This document shows, one piece after another, positions 18,504 through 28,044 of a DNA stretch of 64,000 nt. How positions within the stretch are numbered: the stretch's first letter is position 1; the number at the start of each line of letters is the position of its first letter. The notes beneath the pieces were generated by a model. It was given only the letters and a program-made list of their open reading frames with translations. It was not told the DNA's origin and searched no databases. Made by a program: the position numbers and the translations under genes. Origin of the DNA: Cryobacterium sp. M96 (lineage in GTDB: Bacteria > Actinomycetota > Actinomycetes > Actinomycetales > Microbacteriaceae); contig NZ_PJJS01000043.1 of assembly GCF_002929845.1 (NCBI RefSeq), positions 40,888-104,887 of the forward strand, in the 5' to 3' direction.

Positions 18504-19946
18504 TCAGAGCACGATGTGCATGGCGCGGGCGGCATCCGTGATCGAATGCGTCAGCGACGGGTAGACCGGGAACGCTCGTGCGACCTCGTCGACGGTGAGC
18601 CGGTGCTCCACGGCCAGGGCGAGCGGGAAGATCAGTTCGCTGGCCTTAGGGGCCACGATCACGCCGCCGATGACGGTGCCGGTGGTGGTGGTGGCGAACA
18701 GCTTCACGAAGCCGTCCTTGATGCCCATCATCTTGGCCCGAGGGTTCGAAGCGAGCGGGAGCTTGTAGATGCTGCCGCGAGTGAGGCCGTCCTCGATCTG
18801 CTTCTGGGTCCAGCCGACCGTGGCGATCTCCGGCTGCGTGAAGATGTTGGCCGCGACGTTGCGAATCTCGATCGGGTTGACCGCGTCGCCCATGGCGTGG
18901 AACACGGCCGTGCGGCCCATCATCGAGGCGACGGATGCCAGCGGCAGCTCGGTCGTGCAGTCCCCGGCCGCGTAGATGTTCGGCATCGACGTGCGCGCGA
19001 CCCGGTTCACCCGGATGTGACCGGAGTCGGTGAGCTGCACGTCGGCTTCCTCGAGGCCGAGGCCCTTCGTGTTCGGCACGGACCCGACCGCGATCAGGCA
19101 GTGGCTACCCTCGACGGTTCGGCCGTCGGCCAGCGTGGCCAGCACTCCACCCACCGTGCGCACGACGGACTCGGCGCGGGACTTGCTGAGCACGACCATG
19201 CCGTTGCGCTTGAATACGTTCTCGACCACGTTCGCGGCGTCGGCGTCCTCACCGGGCAGCACGCGGTCGCGGCTGGAAATCAGGGTGACCTTGGCACCGA
19301 GGGCGCGGTAGGCGGAGGCGAATTCGGCCCCGGTCACCCCGGAGCCCACGACGATAAGGTGATCGGGTACGGCCCGCAGGTTGTAGAGCTGCGTCCAGGT
19401 AAGGATGCGCTCGCCGTCGGGGAGCGCGGTGGGCAGGATGCGCGGGGTTGCCCCGACGGAGACGACGATCGTGTCGGCCTCGATCCGGTCGAAGTCCGTG
19501 CCGGAGCCGTCTTCGGCCGTGGACACGATCACGCCGCTGGTACCGTCCAGCCGGCCGTGGCCGTGCACCAGGTTGACCCCGGCGCGCATGAGGGTGGACT
19601 TCATGTCTTCGGACTGCTGGCGGGCCAGTGCCAGGAGCCGCTTGTTGACCGCGGCGAGGTTGATGGCCACCTCGGGGCGGGCCGGCTTGCCTTTTTCGCC
19701 GCGCACGAACAGCTGTACGCCGAGCTCGGTCGCGTCGTGGATCGAGTTGGTGGCCTCGGCCGTCGCGATGAGGGACTTGGACGGGACGACGTCCGTGATC
19801 ACGGCCGAACCGCCGACGCCGACACGCTCGATCAGGGTGACCTCGGCGCCCTGCTGAGCGCCGGCCAGGGCGGCCTCGTACCCGCCGGGGCCTCCGCCGA
19901 GGATAGCGATGCGCTGCTTGCGTTCGAAGTCGTAGGCCATGCTCAT
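18504..19946 (-). CDS. lpdA: LpdA-type NAD(P)H:quinone oxidoreductase, dihydrolipoamide dehydrogenase fold
   Basis: A 480-residue flavoprotein of the class I disulfide-reductase fold. FAD-binding AILGGGPGGYEAALAG is near residue 14, NAD-binding VVGSGVTGAEFASAYRALG near residue 190, and the second FAD motif MPNIYAAGDCT near residue 310. Where true lipoamide dehydrogenases have GGTCXNXGCIPSK, this protein has VGGSAVITDVVPSKSL, so both redox cysteines are absent. This is the condition of M. tuberculosis LpdA (Rv3303c), a quinone reductase. The tail also lacks the HAHPT dimer motif, having PVYPSLTHS. AGGAG lies three bases before the ATG at 19946 and nine before the ATG at 19940, so the start is not settled. 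Confidence 0.88.
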   Translation of the reverse strand: MSMAYDFERKQRIAILGGGPGGYEAALAGAQQGAEVTLIERVGVGGSAVITDVVPSKSLIATAEATNSIHDATELGVQLFVRGEKGKPARPEVAINLAAVNKRLLALARQQSEDMKSTLMRAGVNLVHGHGRLDGTSGVIVSTAEDGSGTDFDRIEADTIVVSVGATPRILPTALPDGERILTWTQLYNLRAVPDHLIVVGSGVTGAEFASAYRALGAKVTLISSRDRVLPGEDADAANVVENVFKRNGMVVLSKSRAESVVRTVGGVLATLADGRTVEGSHCLIAVGSVPNTKGLGLEEADVQLTDSGHIRVNRVARTSMPNIYAAGDCTTELPLASVASMMGRTAVFHAMGDAVNPIEIRNVAANIFTQPEIATVGWTQKQIEDGLTRGSIYKLPLASNPRAKMMGIKDGFVKLFATTTTGTVIGGVIVAPKASELIFPLALAVEHRLTVDEVARAFPVYPSLTHSITDAARAMHIVL

Positions 19947-20007
19947 ATTCTCCTGCCCCGGCGCGCCCGCCGCCAAACCCCGGGGCTCCGCTCCCCCGTC
20001 GACGAAC

Positions 20008-20086
20008 CAATTCGACGGAGATTCTGCCCAAAATTGACGTTCAGGCCTCTTTTTCGCCGTGAAATCCCAAAATCTCCGTCGAATTG
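20008..20086. repeat. Palindromic repeat element, family B (B2)
   Basis: A 79-bp element with perfect 16-bp inverted ends CAATTCGACGGAGATT (20008-20023) and its complement (20071-20086). It occupies the gap between the divergent genes lpdA and the purine nucleoside phosphorylase, so it lies within or next to both promoters. The interior differs from B1. Confidence 0.85.
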
Positions 20087-20119
20087 AACAAGGGAACGGT
20101 CCCGAAATCGGCGGGCAAT

Positions 20120-20134
20120 TAGAGTAGGGGGATG
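20120..20134 (+). promoter_or_regulatory. Leaderless promoter of the purine nucleoside phosphorylase
   Basis: TAGAGT (20120-20125), six bases, then the ATG at 20132. The G-run between them is too close to the ATG to serve as a normal ribosome binding site, so a leaderless transcript is preferred. Confidence 0.5.
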
Positions 20135-20965
20135 CTGAAGACCGACAATAACTTGCTTGACGCGCCAGAAACCGATCCGTTTGATGTTGCACGGACCGCC
20201 GCTTCTGAAATCGCCGAAGCCACGGGCGTAGCCCGCCACGACATCGCCCTGACCCTGGGCAGCGGATGGGGCAAGGCCGCCGATCTCATCGGCGAGACCA
20301 CGCACACCCTCGACGCGCAGTACATCACCGGTTTCAGTGCACCCGCCCTGGCCGGCCACGCCGGCACGCTGCGCTCGGTGCTGCTGCCCAGCGGCAAGCG
20401 CGCCCTCCTCATCGGCGCCCGCACGCACTATTACGAAGGCCACGGCGTGCGCCGGGTCGTGCACAGCGTGCGCACCGCCGCCGCCACCGGCGCGACGACC
20501 ATGATCCTCACCAACGGTGCCGGCGGCATCCGGGAGACCTGGAAAGCCGGCACCCCCGTGCTGATCAGCGACCATATCAACCTCACCGCCGACTCGCCCC
20601 TCGAGGGCGCGACGTTCGTCGACCTGACCGACCTCTACTCGCGCCGCCTGCGCGACCTGGCCCGCACCATCGACCCATCGCTCGACGAGGGCGTGTACTG
20701 CCAGTTCCGCGGCCCGCACTACGAGACGCCGGCCGAGGTGCAGATGGCCAAGGTCATCGGCGGCCACATCGTCGGCATGTCGACCGCCCTCGAGGCGATC
20801 GCCGCCCGCCAGTCGGGCATGGAGATCCTCGGTCTGTCGCTGATCACCAACCTCGCGGCCGGAATCCAGCAGGACCCGCTCAGCCACTCGGAGGTGCTCG
20901 AGGCCGGAAAGCTCGCCGAGCCCGTCATCAGCGCGCTCCTCGCCCGGATCGTGGCCGCACTGTGA
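20132..20965 (+). CDS. punA: Purine nucleoside phosphorylase, trimeric type
   Basis: A 277-residue class II PNP, which splits inosine and guanosine with phosphate into base and (deoxy)ribose-1-phosphate. Motifs: ALTLGSGWGKAADLI (phosphate site), GFSAPALAGHAG, RTHYYEGHG, ILTNGAGGIRETW, YCQFRGPHYETPAE and VGMSTALEAIAARQ with the Glu-Met-Asn-like base pocket, then LITNLAAGI. The length is standard. Its stop overlaps the next gene's GTG by four bases, joining phosphorolysis to the next metabolic step on ribose-1-phosphate. Confidence 0.94.
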   Translation: MLKTDNNLLDAPETDPFDVARTAASEIAEATGVARHDIALTLGSGWGKAADLIGETTHTLDAQYITGFSAPALAGHAGTLRSVLLPSGKRALLIGARTHYYEGHGVRRVVHSVRTAAATGATTMILTNGAGGIRETWKAGTPVLISDHINLTADSPLEGATFVDLTDLYSRRLRDLARTIDPSLDEGVYCQFRGPHYETPAEVQMAKVIGGHIVGMSTALEAIAARQSGMEILGLSLITNLAAGIQQDPLSHSEVLEAGKLAEPVISALLARIVAAL

Positions 20966-22893
20966 GCCTCGACAATACCGACCCGCAGATCACCGGCCGG
21001 CATTCCGCCGCCGCCGACGCTGCTCCCGCGTCCGCTGCCGGTGCCGATGCCGCCACCGGCACCGGCGCCACCGAAACAGTCCTGCCCGACACGATGGTCA
21101 TCAACACCATCGGCGCCGACGACGACACAGGCACCGGCACCGGCACCAGCACGGATGCCGTGAGCGGCAGCGAGACCGGCACCGACTCCGCTCCGGCCGC
21201 GGCTGCCACGCCGACCGTGATCGCCGTGGCCAATGCCTGGCTCAGCCAGGACCCCGATCCCGAGACCCAGGCCGAGCTGCGCCTCCTGCTGCGCGGGGCC
21301 GGCGACGGCGACGCCGTCGCACTCGCGGAGCTGCACGCCCGCTTCGACGAGCGCCTCGCCTTCGGCACGGCGGGTCTGCGCGGCGCCATCGCCGCAGGCT
21401 CCAACCGGATGAACCGCGTACTCGTCTGCCAGGCAGCCGCCGGCCTCGCCGCGTTCCTGACGAAGAACGCCGCCCCGGGCCGGGTCCCCTCGGTCGTCAT
21501 CGGCTATGACGGGCGCAAGAACTCGCAGGTCTTCGCCACTGACTCGGCCGCGATCATGGCCGGTGCCGGGGTACGCGCCATCCTGCTCCCCCGTTTACTA
21601 CCGACCCCCGTGCTCGCGTTCGCTGTGCGCCACCTCGACGTCGGCGCGGGCATCATGGTCACCGCCTCGCACAACCCGCCCAACGACAACGGCTACAAGG
21701 TCTACCTGGGCGGCGCCAACCAAGGCTCCCAGATCGTTTCGCCCGACGACGCCGCGATCGCGGCCGAGATCCTGCGCGTCGCCGCGGAGGAACGGGTTCC
21801 CGACCTGCCCCGGGCACCCTACGAGACGGCGCCCGAGTCGATCGTGCAGGCCTACATCGACGCGACGGCAGGTCTTGCCCGCCGGCCCCTCGCGCAGGTC
21901 AACACGGTTTACACGGCCCTGCACGGCGTCGGCTGGGACACCACCCGCCGGGTGCTTCAAGCCGCCGGCTTCGATCTTCCCACGCTCGTCGACGCCCAGA
22001 TCGCCCCGGATGCCGCCTTCCCCACTGTCTCCTTCCCCAACCCCGAAGAACCCGGCGCGATGGACCTCGCCTACGAGACGGCCCGTGAGACCGGCGCCGA
22101 GCTGATCATCGCCAACGACCCCGACGCCGACCGCCTTGCGATCGCCATCCCGCAAGAGGGGTCCCCCGACGGGTACCGGCGCCTCAGCGGCAACGAGGTC
22201 GGGGCGATCCTCGGCTGGCGAGCCGCGGAACTGGCCGCGAGCGTCACCGGTGACGGCGGCGCCACCGGCACCCTCGCGTGCTCCATCGTCTCCACCCCGG
22301 CGCTGGAGGCCGTGGCGAAGGCTTACGGGCTGCGGTTCACCGACACCCTCACCGGCTTCAAGTGGGTATCGCGCGCGCCCGACCTGATCTTCGGCTTCGA
22401 GGAGGCCCTCGGCTACCTCGTTAACCCCGAGACCGTGCGCGACAAAGACGGCATCTCCGCCGCCGTGGCGCTGCTCTCCCTGGTCAGCAATCTGAAGGCG
22501 GAGGGCGTCACCCTCGCCCAGCACCTCGACCGTTTCAGTGAACGCTTCGGCCACTTCGCCTCCGGCCAGATCTCGGTGCGCGTCACCGACCTGACCGAGA
22601 TCGAGCAGGTCATGGCGCGGCTGCGCGAGACACCCCCGGTCTTCGTCGGCAGCATCGCCGTCGACCACATCGACGACCTCTCCGGGGGCTTCAACGGCCT
22701 GCCGCCCAGCGACGTGCTGCGCATCCGGCTGGCCGACGGCTCCCGCGTCATGGTGCGCCCGAGCGGCACCGAGCCCAAGCTCAAGGTCTACCTCGACACC
22801 AGCAGTTCCGTCGGCACGGTCGCCGAACGCCGGGCCGCCGCCGAGGCAACCCTCGCGGAGCTCGACCGGGGCATGCGCGACCTGATCGCGTAG
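20962..22893 (+). CDS. Alpha-D-phosphohexomutase family protein, probable phosphopentomutase (PGM2-like)
   Basis: 643 residues from the GTG at 20962. The catalytic core starts near residue 86. RLAFGTAGLRGAIAAGSNR, the phosphoserine loop MVTASHNPPNDNGYK, the metal loop ANDPDADRLAIA, the sugar loop FGFEEALGY and the phosphate loop RPSGTEPKLK are all present. GFEEALGY fits the PGM1/PGM2 branch rather than GEXSGH of phosphomannomutases. Coupling to a nucleoside phosphorylase suggests ribose-1-phosphate to ribose-5-phosphate. Residues ~10-80 are an Ala/Thr/Gly/Asp low-complexity extension that normal family members lack. A GTG at 21217 would give a conventional 558-residue protein, but has no ribosome binding site. 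Confidence 0.85.
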   Translation: MSLDNTDPQITGRHSAAADAAPASAAGADAATGTGATETVLPDTMVINTIGADDDTGTGTGTSTDAVSGSETGTDSAPAAAATPTVIAVANAWLSQDPDPETQAELRLLLRGAGDGDAVALAELHARFDERLAFGTAGLRGAIAAGSNRMNRVLVCQAAAGLAAFLTKNAAPGRVPSVVIGYDGRKNSQVFATDSAAIMAGAGVRAILLPRLLPTPVLAFAVRHLDVGAGIMVTASHNPPNDNGYKVYLGGANQGSQIVSPDDAAIAAEILRVAAEERVPDLPRAPYETAPESIVQAYIDATAGLARRPLAQVNTVYTALHGVGWDTTRRVLQAAGFDLPTLVDAQIAPDAAFPTVSFPNPEEPGAMDLAYETARETGAELIIANDPDADRLAIAIPQEGSPDGYRRLSGNEVGAILGWRAAELAASVTGDGGATGTLACSIVSTPALEAVAKAYGLRFTDTLTGFKWVSRAPDLIFGFEEALGYLVNPETVRDKDGISAAVALLSLVSNLKAEGVTLAQHLDRFSERFGHFASGQISVRVTDLTEIEQVMARLRETPPVFVGSIAVDHIDDLSGGFNGLPPSDVLRIRLADGSRVMVRPSGTEPKLKVYLDTSSSVGTVAERRAAAEATLAELDRGMRDLIA

Positions 22894-22939
22894 CCCCGCG
22901 AAACGCGGTGCAGCATCCGTTCGCACGGCGCGCGGGTGT

Positions 22940-22981
22940 TGCGCCGTTGCGCGGGTGGCGTGCCTCGCGCGTAACGGCGCA
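22940..22981. terminator. Hairpin between convergent mutase and PTS genes
   Basis: TGCGCCGTT (22940-22948) pairs with AACGGCGCA (22973-22981), with GCGCG/CGCGC extending the stem inwards. There is no T-tract. It sits in the 113-base gap where transcripts from both sides meet. Confidence 0.5.
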
Positions 22982-23006
22982 GCTGCAGCGCACCGCCGCG
23001 AGGGCG

Positions 23007-23279
23007 TCAGCCCAGGGCGGTCTCCAGCTTGGCGGTGAGCTCGTCCACATCGAAGTAGTTGTCGATCACGACGATATCGGCATTGGTCTTGCCGATGGCG
23101 TCGACCAGCTCCGACGAGGTCAGGATGACCTGGGCATCCGCCCCGACCGTGCTCACCCCGGCGATGTCGGTGGCCGTGACGAAAGCTTCGATATCGAGGC
23201 GTTTGAGCGCGCGCTCGGCGTTGATTTTGAGGATGGCGGAGGTTCCCACTCCCACCCCGCAGAGTGCGACGATCTTCAT
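23007..23279 (-). CDS. PTS sugar transporter subunit IIB (ascorbate/SgaB-like)
   Basis: A 90-residue single-domain IIB. The N-terminus MKIVALCGVGVGTSAILKIN has the phosphocysteine in the CGXGXGTS loop of the lactose/ascorbate-type IIB fold. It receives phosphate from IIA and passes it to the sugar carried by IIC. The start overlaps the IIA stop by four bases. No IIC gene is visible nearby, so the transporter is incomplete here. The substrate is unknown; the nucleoside-operon position could suggest a pentose-type compound. Confidence 0.85.
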   Translation of the reverse strand: MKIVALCGVGVGTSAILKINAERALKRLDIEAFVTATDIAGVSTVGADAQVILTSSELVDAIGKTNADIVVIDNYFDVDELTAKLETALG

Positions 23280-23740
23280 GAGGGCTCCTCGGTTGCGGTC
23301 GGCACGCCGAGCAGGGCGCGGATGGCGTCGGCATCCGTGGCCGCGGCGAGCGAGGGGATGACGTGCGCGTCGTTGAAGACGTTGGCCAGCTCGGCCACGA
23401 GCAGCACGTGCTCGTCGGAGCTGGTGACGGCGAGCCCGAGCACCACGCTGACCGGGTCGTTGTGCGGATGTCCGAACGCGACCGGGTCGGCCAGGGTCAC
23501 GATGCTGAGACCCTCGGTGTGCACATCGGGTCCGGGTCGGGCGTGCGCGAGCGCCAGCCCGGGGGCGATGACCACGTAGGCACCGAATTCCTCGATGACG
23601 GCGATCATGCGCTTCGTGTATTCGGGGGCGGTGGCGCCGGAGCGCTCGAGGGCGTCACCGGCGGCGGCCACCGCGCCGCGCCAGTCGTCGACGTGGACGC
23701 CGATCGCGATGGCTTCGAGGGGCAGGGGCGGAAGGGGCAT
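23276..23740 (-). CDS. PTS sugar transporter subunit IIA (mannitol/fructose/ascorbate type)
   Basis: A 154-residue PTS_EIIA type 2 domain. AIGVHVDDWRGAVAAAGDAL opens the fold, and LALAHARPGPDVHTEGLSIV carries the phosphorylatable His in the AHARP motif. GHPHNDPVSVVLGLAV and HVLLVAELANVF follow. The ATG at 23738-23740 is used; an in-frame GTG at 23752 is an alternative and neither has a good ribosome binding site. It lies 41 bases after adenosine deaminase and overlaps IIB, so it is the penultimate gene of the nucleoside operon. Confidence 0.86.
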   Translation of the reverse strand: MPLPPLPLEAIAIGVHVDDWRGAVAAAGDALERSGATAPEYTKRMIAVIEEFGAYVVIAPGLALAHARPGPDVHTEGLSIVTLADPVAFGHPHNDPVSVVLGLAVTSSDEHVLLVAELANVFNDAHVIPSLAAATDADAIRALLGVPTATEEPS

Positions 23741-23781
23741 GGGAACTTTCACGGGGTAGGGGGTCGGCTTTCGCGAGTCGC

Positions 23782-24903
23782 TCAGGCGCTTTCGAAACCG
23801 GCGACGATGGCGTCCGCCAGCTCTTCGCGTTCGTCGAGCGGAAGGAACGCGGCCTGCGCCGCGTTGAGCTGGAAGACCTCGAGGTCGTCGATGTCGTAGC
23901 CGAACGCATCGCTGAGCAGCGCGAGTTCCTGGGTCAGGGTGGTGCTGCTCATCAGGCGGTTGTCGGTGTTGACCGTGACCCGGAAGCCCAGCTGGTAGAG
24001 CAGGTCGAAGGGGTGGTCGAGCAGGTCCGCGCCCCACGCGGCGATTGCGCCGGTCTGCAGGTTGGACGACGGGCTGAGCTCGAGGGCGATGTCGCGGTCG
24101 CGCACCCACTGCGCCACCGGGCCGAGCGTGACATAGGTGTTCTCCGCGTCTTCGCGGCCGATCACGATTTCCTCGGCGAGACGCACGCCGTGGCCCAGGC
24201 GCAATGCCCGGCCGTCGTAGAGTGCCCCGCGGATGCTCTCCAACCCGTCAGCCTCGCCCGCATGCACGGTGACGGGCAGGAAGGCCTTCGCGAGGAAGTC
24301 GAACGCGTCCCGGTGGTGGTGGGCCGGGAACCCCAGTTCGGCCCCGGCGATGTCGAAGCCGACAACCCCGTTGGAACGATGCCGCACGGCGAGTTCCGCG
24401 ATCTCCAGGCTGCGCTCGGCATGCCTCATGGCCGTGATCAGCTGGCCGATCCGAATGCGGGACCCGGCACCCGCGACCAGCGCGATGCCGGCCTCGATGC
24501 CCTCCTGCACCGCCTCGACGCTCTGGTCGAGGGTGAGGCCGCGGGCCAGGTGCTGCTCGGGGGCCCAGCGGATCTCCCCGTAGATCACGCCGTCGGCGGC
24601 GAGGTCCTCCACGAATTCGCGGGCCACGCGCACCAGGGCCTCGCGGGTCTGCATCACGCCGACGGTGACGTCGAAAGTCTTCAGGTAGTCGACCAGGGTG
24701 CCGGAGTCGGCCTGGGTGCTGAACCAGGAGCCGAGCGATCGGGCATCCGTCGCCGGCAGCGCCAGCCCGACCGCGCCGGCCAGCTCGATGATGGTCTGCG
24801 GGCGCAGGCCGCCGTCGAGGTGGTCGTGCAGGGAGATCTTCGGCAGTGCGTTGATGCTCGTGCCGGCACCGGGCAGCAGGTAGTCCTCAGGGCTCGTGTT
24901 CAC
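23782..24903 (-). CDS. add: Adenosine deaminase
   Basis: A 373-residue TIM-barrel metal hydrolase, which turns (deoxy)adenosine into (deoxy)inosine, the substrate of the nearby PNP. Zinc and catalytic motifs are in order: SLHDHLDGGLRP (H-X-H, near residue 26), VHAGEADG, ALRLGHGVRL and VTVNTDNRLMSSTTL. AGGGAGGTG lies close to the ATG, and TAGATT upstream suggests an internal promoter. A hairpin at 24953-24982 separates it from deoA. Confidence 0.95.
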   Translation of the reverse strand: MNTSPEDYLLPGAGTSINALPKISLHDHLDGGLRPQTIIELAGAVGLALPATDARSLGSWFSTQADSGTLVDYLKTFDVTVGVMQTREALVRVAREFVEDLAADGVIYGEIRWAPEQHLARGLTLDQSVEAVQEGIEAGIALVAGAGSRIRIGQLITAMRHAERSLEIAELAVRHRSNGVVGFDIAGAELGFPAHHHRDAFDFLAKAFLPVTVHAGEADGLESIRGALYDGRALRLGHGVRLAEEIVIGREDAENTYVTLGPVAQWVRDRDIALELSPSSNLQTGAIAAWGADLLDHPFDLLYQLGFRVTVNTDNRLMSSTTLTQELALLSDAFGYDIDDLEVFQLNAAQAAFLPLDEREELADAIVAGFESA

Positions 24904-24952
24904 CTCCCTAATCTACCGGCTGGGTGCTGAGAGTCACACTGCTGGCTGAGCC

Positions 24953-24982
24953 GGCCCGCACATCCGTTCAGATGCACGGGCC
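24953..24982 (-). terminator. Intercistronic hairpin between deoA and add
   Basis: GGCCCG (24953-24958) and CGGGCC (24977-24982) form a stem extended by CAT/ATG after a CA/CA mismatch. Lying after the deoA stop and before an add promoter, it may attenuate read-through or protect the upstream message. Confidence 0.45.
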
Positions 24983-24998
24983 GAGACCGGCGGGCGGT

Positions 24999-26312
<1,314 letters not shown>

Positions 26313-26314
26313 AG

Positions 26315-26752
26315 CTACTCTTCCTGATATTCGGCGAGCTGCCTCGGCCCGAAGGCGTCCGGCAGCACTTCATCGATGGTGCGCACACCCGACACCGTCT
26401 CCAGCAGCATGCCGGGCGCGGAATGTTCGTACAACAGCTGGCGGCAGCGGCCGCAGGGCATCAGCGTTCGGCCGTTGCCGTCGACGCAGGTGAACGCGAC
26501 GAGGTGGCCTCCCCCGGTCAGGTGCAGCACGGAGACGAGGGCGCATTCGGCGCAGAGGGTGAGCCCGTAGGAGGCGTTCTCCACGTTGCATCCGCTGATC
26601 ACACGACCGTCGGTGACCTGCGCCGCGGCGCCGACCGGGAACTTCGAGTACGGCACATAGGCCTGGGCCATCGCCGTCGTCGCGGCCTCCCGCAGCGCCG
26701 CCCAGTCGATGTCGCCGGCCGCTGGCGAGGCGCCGTGGCTCACGCCGGTCAC
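26315..26752 (-). CDS. cdd: Cytidine deaminase
   Basis: A 145-residue tetrameric-type cytidine deaminase. AYVPYSKFPVGAAAQV and SGCNVENASYGLTLCAE contain the catalytic Glu and first zinc cysteine, and LMPCGRCRQLLYE contains the other two (PCXXC). The start is the GTG at 26750-26752 overlapping the permease stop by four bases. It converts cytidine to uridine before phosphorolysis. Translational coupling to an ABC nucleoside permease supports the transporter's substrate assignment. Confidence 0.95.
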   Translation of the reverse strand: MTGVSHGASPAAGDIDWAALREAATTAMAQAYVPYSKFPVGAAAQVTDGRVISGCNVENASYGLTLCAECALVSVLHLTGGGHLVAFTCVDGNGRTLMPCGRCRQLLYEHSAPGMLLETVSGVRTIDEVLPDAFGPRQLAEYQEE

Positions 26753-28044
26753 GATTTGATGTAGGGCTTGCCGGATGCCGCCGGTCCCCGCGACGTTCCG
26801 ACGAACCCGGCAACGGCGGCGATGGTGATCAGGTACGGCAGCATGAGCATGAACTCGCTCGGCACCGGCGAACCGATGACACTGAGCACGTTCTGCAAGT
26901 TGCTCGCGAACCCGAACAGGAGGGCGGCCAGCGTGGCCCGGATCGGATCCCAACGGCCGAAGATCACGGCGGCCAGCGCGATGAAGCCGGCTCCGGCGGT
27001 CATCTCCTTGCCGAAAGCGCCCACCGAACCGAGGGTGAAGTAGGCGCCGCCGAGGCCGACGATCGCGCCGGCGAGCGACACGTTCCAGAACCGGGTGCGG
27101 CCGACGTTGATGCCGACGGTGTCTGCCGCCTGGGGGTGCTCGCCCACGCTGCGGAGGCGCAGGCCCCACCGGGTGTGGAAGATGCCGTAGTACACCAAGG
27201 CGACGGCCACATACATGATGTAGACGATCAGGGTCTGCCGGAACAAGACCGGTCCGATGATCGGGATCTCGCTGAGCAGCGGGATGTTGATCCGCTCGAA
27301 TCGAGGCGGCTGGTTGAGCAGGGCCGCGTTGGGCGCCATCACCTGGGAGTAAAGGAAACCGGTGACGCCGATCACGAGAACGTTGAGCACGACACCGACG
27401 ATGACCTGGTCGACGAAGTACTTGATCGAGAACGAGGCGAGCACCATCGAAACGAGAACGCCGGCGAACATGGCCGCGACGAGGCCGAGGATGGGCTGGT
27501 TGGTCAGGGACGCCACCATGGCCGAGGTGAACGCCCCGGCGAGCAGTTGCCCCTCAATGGCGATGTTGACCACGCCGACCCGTTCGGAGATGACACCGCC
27601 GAGAGCACCGAAGATCAGCGGTACAGCCAGGCTGAGCGAACCGAACAGCAGCCCGGGCACCGGGATGGACTCGCCGGCGGCGGCCCAGACCAGGAATCCG
27701 ATCAGGAAGAGCACCGCGTAGACGGAGATAAGCCAGATCGGCACCTGACGCCGGGACTGCACCAGCCACACGCTCACGCCCGTGATCACAAGCAGCAGCA
27801 CACTGATGACGATGCCGGTCAGCCGGGTGGGCAGCAGGAGATCGGGAAGCTGGATCAGGTCGCTCGAGGTGGAGAGCCGCATGGTGCTGACGCCCTCGCG
27901 GCCGAAGGCCACGAAGAGCGCGAAGGCGACGACGGTGAAAATCGCCAGGGCGATGGGCGACTTCCAACTCTTCACGATTTTGAAGTCGGGGCGATCGTCG
28001 GCGGTCGACGATACGGGCTGGACGGCCGGGGCAACGGTGCTCAC
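26749..28044 (-). CDS. Nucleoside ABC transporter permease 2
   Basis: A 431-residue inner-membrane subunit of the BPD_transp_2 family (NupQ/YufQ-like). A polar N-terminal tail is followed by about ten hydrophobic helices. The conserved core is FGALGGVISERVGVVNIAIEG and VGEHPQAADTVGINVGRTRF, then AGAGFIALAAVIFGRWDP. It starts with a GTG overlapping the previous permease's stop. It is longer at its N-terminus than most members, with two or three extra helices in residues 40-130. Confidence 0.9.
   Translation of the reverse strand: MSTVAPAVQPVSSTADDRPDFKIVKSWKSPIALAIFTVVAFALFVAFGREGVSTMRLSTSSDLIQLPDLLLPTRLTGIVISVLLLVITGVSVWLVQSRRQVPIWLISVYAVLFLIGFLVWAAAGESIPVPGLLFGSLSLAVPLIFGALGGVISERVGVVNIAIEGQLLAGAFTSAMVASLTNQPILGLVAAMFAGVLVSMVLASFSIKYFVDQVIVGVVLNVLVIGVTGFLYSQVMAPNAALLNQPPRFERINIPLLSEIPIIGPVLFRQTLIVYIMYVAVALVYYGIFHTRWGLRLRSVGEHPQAADTVGINVGRTRFWNVSLAGAIVGLGGAYFTLGSVGAFGKEMTAGAGFIALAAVIFGRWDPIRATLAALLFGFASNLQNVLSVIGSPVPSEFMLMLPYLITIAAVAGFVGTSRGPAASGKPYIKS

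Noticed and set aside
20962..22893. Phosphomannomutase (manB) assignment
   Set aside because: The sugar loop is GFEEALGY, not GEXSGH, and the gene is coupled to a nucleoside phosphorylase; phosphopentomutase fits better.
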